A stretch of 64,000 nt of DNA, from assembly GCA_050084985.1 (NCBI GenBank), contig JBITNC010000001.1, positions 17,174,001 through 17,238,000 of the forward strand, given 5' to 3'. The stretch's first letter is position 1. Each line of letters begins with the position of its first letter. The position numbers and the translations under genes are program-made. Shown here one piece after another: positions 57,051 through 64,000 of the stretch. This DNA comes from Nageia nagi (taxonomy: Eukaryota > Pinophyta). The notes under the pieces are model-generated. The model saw only the letters and a list, made by a program, of their open reading frames with translations. It ran no database searches and was not told the origin of the DNA.

Positions 57051-58337
57051 TAAAATCATATTTTTTACCTAATGATGATGTTTATTAGACATTTAGGATA
57101 CTTAGACTATCTTATCATATCATGCTATAGTGATGTAATATGCAACATTTATTGCAAGCTCAATGGATGCCATTTCAACACTTAAGCACCTTTTAACACT
57201 ATTTACTAATCACTAGACAATCCTGCAGGTATCTAGTCATCTGGATGATTTTGAATATTATGTTTATAAGTAAGTGAGTTGGGATCACTTTTCAAGGATT
57301 AACACTTCATTTTTCATATGACTCAGCATTTTGAACTTTTTGAACATGAATCTAAGTGTTGTGACATCATTTGTGAAGGGTGACAACATCAATAATTGTG
57401 CTTACAACTTGAAGCCTTGGAATTTCATCTTCCTACTTGGTGGATTGTGGTATTCCTTATGGTTTCTTATTTATTTATTATTGATGATTGTGTTTCATGA
57501 GTTTTGTAAATTATAGATCATCTCTTTGATCCATTGACAAAGCTTGTATCCTTTAAGCTTGTTATTTACTTACATTGAATTGGTATTTAAGCATATTTAG
57601 GATAAATCAAACACCCATGGTTTCAACCTAGGGTTTCACCTTTAATGTCTAAACCTTAGAGTTTGAAATTTAAGGTCTAAACCTTACGGTTTGATCTCTA
57701 TTTATGGCTTATTAGTCTTATTTATCCTATATCTATCATTTTTAAGTTCTTGTTCATTATTATTTGCATTGTTTATCCATCTTAGTAAAGGATTTCCATT
57801 TCTTTAAATATTTATCACATCTTATCATACCTAGCATAAATCTTTATCAAATTATCCATTTAGGCTTATTATTAATCTATGCCTTATTACAAAACTTGCA
57901 TCATAGGCATATCCTTATTTTTTATCATCTTGTTGATTGAGAATTATGTAGCTTACAATCTTGTAAAGTTGGGCTTTCACCCTAATTGAGTGATCACAAA
58001 GTCTTAAGGACTTGTGATTTGAATCTCCCATTAATATTTGTCTATAATCTCAGGTTTAGATATAATCTTGGACACATTGGAAAAAAGGATATTATCTCAT
58101 CCTTACCTTGTTATATTGGCTTAACACAACATAGAAATTATTGTGTGAATGAATGTTTATCCTTGGATTGCTTACAAGGTGTGTTGAGTGGTTTAGATGC
58201 AAGAATAATATGCATTTACAAATGGTGATCATAGTGGGATCCTATTGGTACTAAAATTAAAAAGACAAGAGGAGTTTTAAAGCTTCTTGATATTGTTTTT
58301 GTAAATCATGAATTTGGATATTTCCCATATTTTGGAA
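57051..58337. other. Intergenic sequence, nothing firm
   Basis: It contains a short duplication, GTCTAAACCTTA(G/C)-GTTTGA, near 57649-57693. Open frames 57331-57516 and 57986-58228 have no domain. Confidence 0.4.
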
Positions 58338-60058
58338 TGTTGCTATGTGATAAATTCAAGAGAATTTACATAACAAAAAATGGAGTTATACTGCAATAAC
58401 CATAGAGGAATTGAATAGGAACAATGATGTATTAATTTTTAAACAAAATTACAACATGAAGTTCAAGAATGAAGCTTCATACACTCTTCAATAATGAGAT
58501 TTTCAGAACTAAAAGAGTATAATACAATTTGATTATATAAATAAAACTAGCAAGACTAATAACAACTCCTAATCACTAGTAACTGAAGTTAACTACATTC
58601 TACACTTGTCAATTAGGCTAGGTGGAGCTAAAAAATCAAGGAAAAATATATAAAATAAGTAAAAAATGCCTCAACAATTTTGAGTTGCAAGGCACATTTT
58701 GTCTAAGCCTAACTAATGGATTGGTAGATTTGGGGTCAATTGGATGAACACCGATTGGAACTAGTTGGTTTGCAAGCCATTGGTTGAGCATTGAAATGAG
58801 AAAACTTGAATTTTGCACTTAGAACAAGTGCTAATTATCTAACATTGTCCCCCTTGATGCGAAGATTACTCACCATGGATTCTATGAGCATCATATATTG
58901 ATCCTTGAAAATACTTTTCATAAAGATATCGACCAAATTGATCTTGGTATTGTAATATTGAATTTCAATTTGTCTCTTCTACACCATATCATAGATGGAA
59001 TGGTACTTCAATTGGAAGTTCTTTGACCTATTGTGGTGGATGGGATTATGTGCTAATTGAATGACACTTTGATTTTCATAGTAAATAATGGTTGGTCCAT
59101 GTGGTTTCTCACCAATGTGTTCAAGCAACTTTCTCAACCACAATGATTGAACATTGGCTATTGTAAGAGCAATATACTCCACTTCATAAGAGGAAAGTGC
59201 TATTACAAATTGCTTTTTGGAGCTCCATTTAATCAATCTTGAACCAAGTGAGAAACACTATTTGGAAGTAGACTTTTTATCATCAAAATTGCTGCCCCAA
59301 TCACTATCACTATAGCCTACAAGTTCCATCTTCTCCACATGAGAGTAATGGAGACCAAAATTGATGGCATGTTGTACATATCTTAGAATTTTCTTGGAAA
59401 TATTCATATGCAAAATGGAAGGATCATTCATATATCTAGATACCATTGAGACAACAAATTGGATATTAGGCCTAGTATTGCAAAGAAATATGAGACTACC
59501 TACAATGCTCCTAAATTCTATTATGTTGGATTTTGGAGTACCATATTCTTTACAAAGTAACTCTCCATGAGCTATAGGATTCAAAATAAAGGTACAATTA
59601 TCCATGCCATATTTTGTGAGCATGTATTCTGCATATTTGCATTAAAAAATAAAAATATGATCTTGACATAGGTGGATCTCCATCCCAAAAAGTACCTCAT
59701 AAGTCTTAGATCCTTCATATTAAACTCATGCATCAAATGAATCTTGAACTTTTTATTCATGATGAAATCACTTCCCATATAAATGAAATCATCAACATAA
59801 AGAGAAATAATTAAAATGTGATTACCTTCTCTCTTTATGTAGAGTGTTGGCTCATTTTTACTCCTAATGAGTCCAAACCTTTGGAAGTATCCATCAATCT
59901 GTGTGTACCAAGCTCTTGTAGCTTACTTGAGTTCATATGAGGCCTTCTTGAGCTTTTACAAATGCTTCTCTTTACATTGCACTTGAAATCCTTAAAGTTG
60001 TTGCACATAAACCTCCTCATCCATGTAACCATTCAAGAATGCACTCTTTATATCTTGT
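58338..60058 (-). mobile_element. Copia remnant C: RT-RNase H plus 3' LTR
   Basis: LTR 58338-58843 (minus strand starts TGTTAGATAATTAGC, ends CATAGCAACA, TATATAA near 58535) is preceded by polypurine AAGGGGGACAA. Pol runs from 60058 down. The element is truncated inside RT at 60058 and no 5' part is found. Confidence 0.85.
58979..60058 (-). pseudogene. Copia C RT and RNase H
   Basis: The minus strand opens with DIKSAFLNGYMDEEVYVQQ (first catalytic Asp), then a region in shifted frames. SLYVDDFIYMGSDF at about 59806-59765 (YVDD) and HEFNMKDLRLMRYFLGW follow. MLTKYGMDNC, IVGSLIFLCNTRPNIQFVVS and GYSDSDWGSNFDDKKSTS (RNase H Asp) come next, then KKQFVIALSSYEVEYIALT (Glu) and YYENQSVIQLAHNPIHHNRSK. 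Stops and several frameshifts. Confidence 0.9.
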
Positions 60059-61140
60059 TATAACCAAAATAATAATTTATTAGGGTTATTTAATATATTG
60101 AATTTAATCACATAATAACAAAATAATAGTAAATAAAATATGACAATGTTCAAATATGCTTAATTGATCTTAACCCATCAAATATGAATTTTAAATGACT
60201 TACATACCTACGTTCTTACCTGTAATCATAAATCAGATGTTGGATTTGCCCAAGATAGGATAAAAATGAATTATTACTAAAAGCAAGTTTGCTTACATAA
60301 AAGTACCCTTGATCATTTGTGATAATTGAGATTCCTGCTCAAGGATTAGGTTTCAAATATTGATATAGTGAAATAGTGGCTCAAGATTGCAAGTAAGCTT
60401 TGAATATAACAAAATCCAAATATGATAGATGGTGTTAAGAAACACCAATCAATAATGACACAAGTATATTACCACCTATCAAGGATTCTAGATCATGTCA
60501 TGATTTATCATGCATAACCTTTCCACCTTTATAGAAGCAGGTCTAGTGCCAAGGCTTCTCCTTGGACTTATGATGATGCAGGTCAATCTATTATCATAAA
60601 ACATAAAGGTAGATAAGTGTGCATAATGATGAGAGTAATAAAATACTTAATCAAATAAATTATTAAAAATACCTAAAAGGGTATTTTAATTAAATTAAAA
60701 TTCTTTTTTAAGTGTTAATAGATGCCCCACTTTGAATATGATTTGATGCTTTTGGGATACAATAAAATCAAAGCATAAATTTAAAGTATAATAAGATAAG
60801 TAAAAAAATACTCCATGAAAATGTTTTTCATGGTGATAGCTTTGGATGCCTTGATTTTCACCAATGTTATACGCCCTCTTTGGCTTCATTGCAATATGAT
60901 GGACCTCTCATCATAGGAGTAACCCAAGGTAAAGATAAAGTAACTTGTAATCCATTTATATAAGAAATATTTTCCATAATATATGTCAAATATTTAACCA
61001 TCATATTATATGAATATCACAAGAGAAGAAGATAAAAAACTTGCCTTTGGTGGCTTACACACCAAGATGATGTGAAGAGAGTGCCTCACCATAAGGGATG
61101 AGGGATTTGTGCCTCACCATAAGGGATGAATGATTTTACC
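60059..61140. other. Unassigned AT-rich sequence
   Basis: No gene is supported. A direct duplication of CCTCACCATAAGGGATGA occurs at 61084 and 61113, leading into the arrays that follow. Confidence 0.4.
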
Positions 61141-61146
61141 TCATAT

Positions 61147-61585
61147 AAGACTTATTAGCTCATAAAACATCTTGGCATATCTCTACAAAGATATCCTAAA
61201 ACATAACACTTCACAAATCTTATTTTCTTTTAGAAGATTTTGACATACCTTTATAACAAAGATATCCTAAAGAATAACATTATACAAATCTTATTGGATT
61301 TTTAAATATTTTGGCATATCTTCATAACAAATATATCCTAAAGCATAACATTATACAAATATTATTAGCTTTTAAAATATTTTGGCATACCTTTATAAAA
61401 AATATATCCTGAAGCATAGCAAATAAGAAATCAAACCTATCCTTGGTGGCTTATCCACTAAGAGTATGAGAATAGATAACAAAGATATCCTAAAGCATAG
61501 AATTATACAAATCTTATTAGATTTTTAAATATTTTGGCATACCTTAATAACAAATATATCCTACACCATAGAAAATAAGAAATCA
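61147..61585. repeat. Tandem repeat array 1, about 71-bp unit
   Basis: The unit contains CTTATTAG-TTTTAAATATTTTGGC, ATACCTTTATAACAAAGATAT and CCTAAAGCATAACATTATACAAAT. Starts are at 61151, 61219, 61290, 61361 and about 61510. A longer block, AATCAAACCTATCCTTGGTGGCTTA-(x)-AAGAGTATGAGAATAGATAA, interrupts the array and itself recurs at 61431 and 61583. Confidence 0.85.
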
Positions 61586-61654
61586 AACCTATCCTTGGTG
61601 GCTTACGCACTAAGAGTATGAGAATAGATAATCAATTTATTGACCAACATGGTT

Positions 61655-62010
61655 TCCCAAGCCAACATGCTTTCATGGATTTTGATAATAATGGCCCTTC
61701 CTTACAAAGCACCAAATGATAAGAGTGATCGACTTAGTTTCTCTAGCCACCATGTTTCCATGGATTTTGATAAGAATGGCCCTTCCTTACAAAAGTGCCA
61801 AATGATAAGAGTGATCGACTTGATTTTCCAAGCCACCATGTTTCCATAGATTTTGATAAGAATGATACTTCCTTATAAAGGCACCAAGTGATAAGAATGC
61901 CCCTATCTCAAAAAGGAACACATGATGAAAATATCACCAGCTTGGACCTCTAAGTCACCATGTTTCCATGGATTTTTGATAAGGTTGTCCCTCCCTTAAA
62001 GAGAGACCAA
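61655..62010. repeat. Tandem repeat array 2, about 85-bp unit
   Basis: The unit AAGCCACCATGTTTCCATGG, ATTTTGATAAGAATGGCCCTTCC, CAAATGATAAGAGTGATCGACTT appears near 61658, 61744, 61830 and 61952. The last interval is longer because of a ~40-bp insertion. It directly follows array 1. Such arrays occur in the 3' regions of Tat-like gypsy elements, but no element ends were found here. Confidence 0.85.
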
Positions 62011-64000
62011 TGATAAGAGCTATAATAACATGATATGATAAGCATAATGTGTAAAGCATTCAATGATAATGTTGATAAGATATAGAAACTAGATATGTGA
62101 TAAGCATTATTTAATAGACATGATAAGAATTTTCATCATACTTAAGAAAATATAAGTTTGATATGACAATCATGTTAAAAAACTTTTATGATAATAAAAT
62201 CCAAGTAAATGAATCACCTTTTTCACATACTTACTATTACGAAAAAACATATTTTATAAAAATGACCAATTTTTATCCTTGTAATGTAGTGATGTCACTT
62301 GGAACATAGCAACGTTGTTGAGATCCTTTGTAATTTTCCTAAAAGGTTAGTTACAATAAATGAAACATGCATGTATAACACAAAAAAGGATCAAACATAG
62401 AATCATTTTAAATATATCAATTATCACAATAAAAGCTAGACATATCATATATTAGGAAAATCAAGTTGTCTAGAAGTTGCTAAAAGGTATAAAAGTTAAA
62501 ATTTTGGGGTAAAACCTTCAAGTAAGTTAATATTAAGGTATGAACACATGTTTGAAACATGTTTATCAAATTCTTAAAATAACTAAAGTTATTTTAAATA
62601 AATAATAAAATTGGCCAAAATTACAATTTTTTTGCTCAAATTATCAATGAATAAAATTATCAATTTGCAAATATTTTTGAACGAAGAATGTTATAATTTT
62701 ATAGATAATATTATTGTTGAGATACATAAGTATTGATGATTCTTCTTGATTAAGTTTTTTATTTATAATGAAAGAAAGATTTGTTATTTTAATATGAATG
62801 ATGCTTTTTTATACATGAAATATTATTTTAGAATAGAGCTAAGGTTTATTTTTATTTTTTTGTTTATATTAGAGGTGGTTTTTTATGGTACCCAATAACC
62901 CAAATTACATATGCCTTGTGATTTTTAACATTGATCTAAAGACCATACAAAAACCCACTTGTTCAACAAAACCATAATGTTTATTTTCATTGCTAGGTTA
63001 TAATTGTCATATTTTTTCATAATTTATATGCCTAACCTTGAAAATGAGATTGTTATGTGGTTCCAATAAATAAATTAGGAATACATAGTGATACCCCTTT
63101 AGCAATCTAAAAGAAATCATACCGGGGGAAAGTTTTTTGGTATTGGATCAATATGAGCAATAATTTGAGTTGGTTTAGATTCAATCTTATATGATTCAAT
63201 TTACCAATTTAGTGGATTGTAGTATGATTTAAGTTCATCTTAGAAATCAAAATTACCTAAGGTAAGGGGTAGAGTTTCAAGTAGCCCTTTGTGGAAAACT
63301 ATGTACACCAATGTACAAAGTTAGATAGTAATTTGAGGTATCAAGTTTAGATTTGAGATATTTAAATTTTAATTTGGTTAGTTTGACAATTTTGAGAACT
63401 ACGTTGATGAGAATATTGTACACCATCATACTATACATAGTAGAATTTTGCAATTAAAAAAGTCAAAAATGGATAGCCAAAGGCTTGGGATTTCATAATG
63501 TTAAGCAAATATAAAAAAAAAAATTCAAATTGTATTTTTAGATAAATCATATTGAATAGAGGTAAGATTTAGAATGTCCTTTGTTCATGGGGAGTTAAAA
63601 GAATTCAAGGTAATTTTCAATGAAAAATCACTCTGATTCAGTAAGCATAATAACGAGATTAAGAGAATTCAATATTAATATTCAAAGTTTCAAATTAAAG
63701 TCATTATGAAATAGATGGAAGGATTCTTTTGAGAAAATTGATGAAATATTCAATATTTGATAATTTCTCAAAAACTAGTTGATGAAAGTAATATAAAATA
63801 AAAAGATGGAAGTGAAAATTAGTAAAATATTGTATATTGACATATATGTCATGGAAGAATCTTAAGTACATTAAAGATAAAATTTTATTATTTTAAAGTT
63901 GCTATCTTATAAACATTCTCAAAATTTGAAATTTTGTGAAAGTCCTTTATTCTTGTGGACTTAAAAGATTTCAAGATAGGATATAAGTTCTCTTAATTGT
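62011..64000. other. AT-rich sequence, nothing recognised
   Basis: No coding, LTR or repeat structure is supported to the end of the window. Confidence 0.45.

Noticed and set aside
57600-57700. Telomere-like repeat (AACCTAGGGTTT and AAACCTTA motifs)
   Set aside because: Only isolated degenerate motifs, with no run of TTTAGGG units.
1-64000. CRISPR array, bacterial operon or organellar insertion
   Set aside because: No spacer-repeat arrays, ribosome-binding sites, dense prokaryotic genes or plastid/mitochondrial genes seen. All repeats are eukaryotic transposon or satellite types.

Overview
The window looks like plant nuclear DNA, most likely from a gymnosperm and probably a conifer. The reasons are its very AT-rich, retrotransposon-dominated sequence, a host gene with an 11.7 kb intron packed with nested LTR elements, and a decayed Penelope-like element with a GIY-YIG endonuclease, a class I recall from conifers among land plants. 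No bacterial, organellar or CRISPR-type features were seen. Only two host genes can be supported, both on the minus strand. Gene 1 (13711 down to 1591) is a small secreted Pollen Ole e 1/extensin-like protein made of a 166-bp exon and a 283-bp exon. A missing base in exon 2 breaks the frame. Gene 2 (24422 down to 22004) is an F-box protein resembling Arabidopsis At5g46170/At4g18380, with two exons around a 1.39 kb intron that holds a ~145-bp tandem array. Its expected initiator ATG reads ACG. || Layout: 1-1590 is 3' flank of gene 1. 1591-13711 is gene 1, whose intron carries a Ty3/gypsy chromovirus (3541-12506) that is itself invaded by Ty1/copia pieces (4205-7154) and by a non-autonomous LTR element on the opposite strand (8204-11288). 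13712-22003 is AT-rich intergenic DNA with a copia LTR (15777-16419), a degenerate ~190-bp repeat field (17370-19080) and a tRNA-like SINE head. 22004-24422 is gene 2, and 24500-25820 is its upstream region with a G-poor tandem repeat and E2F-like motifs. 27802-36581 is a full-length copia element (element A) with TTAAA target duplications, a nested solo LTR and a perfect 188-bp palindrome in its 3' LTR. 38990-40296 holds copia remnants, 40820-42205 the Penelope-like element, and 43330-44536 a copia remnant. 44537-51121 is a gag-only gypsy element with a Tat/Athila-like primer site, 51127-about 57050 a copia element of the same family as A on the minus strand (element B), and 58338-60058 another copia remnant. 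61150-62010 contains two adjacent tandem arrays. || All transposon reading frames are broken. Most stops in element A fall where a Trp or Gln codon is expected, which fits long silencing and cytosine deamination. The observations most worth checking are the Penelope-like element, the perfect palindrome in the LTR of element A, and the two host genes, each apparently damaged by a single base.
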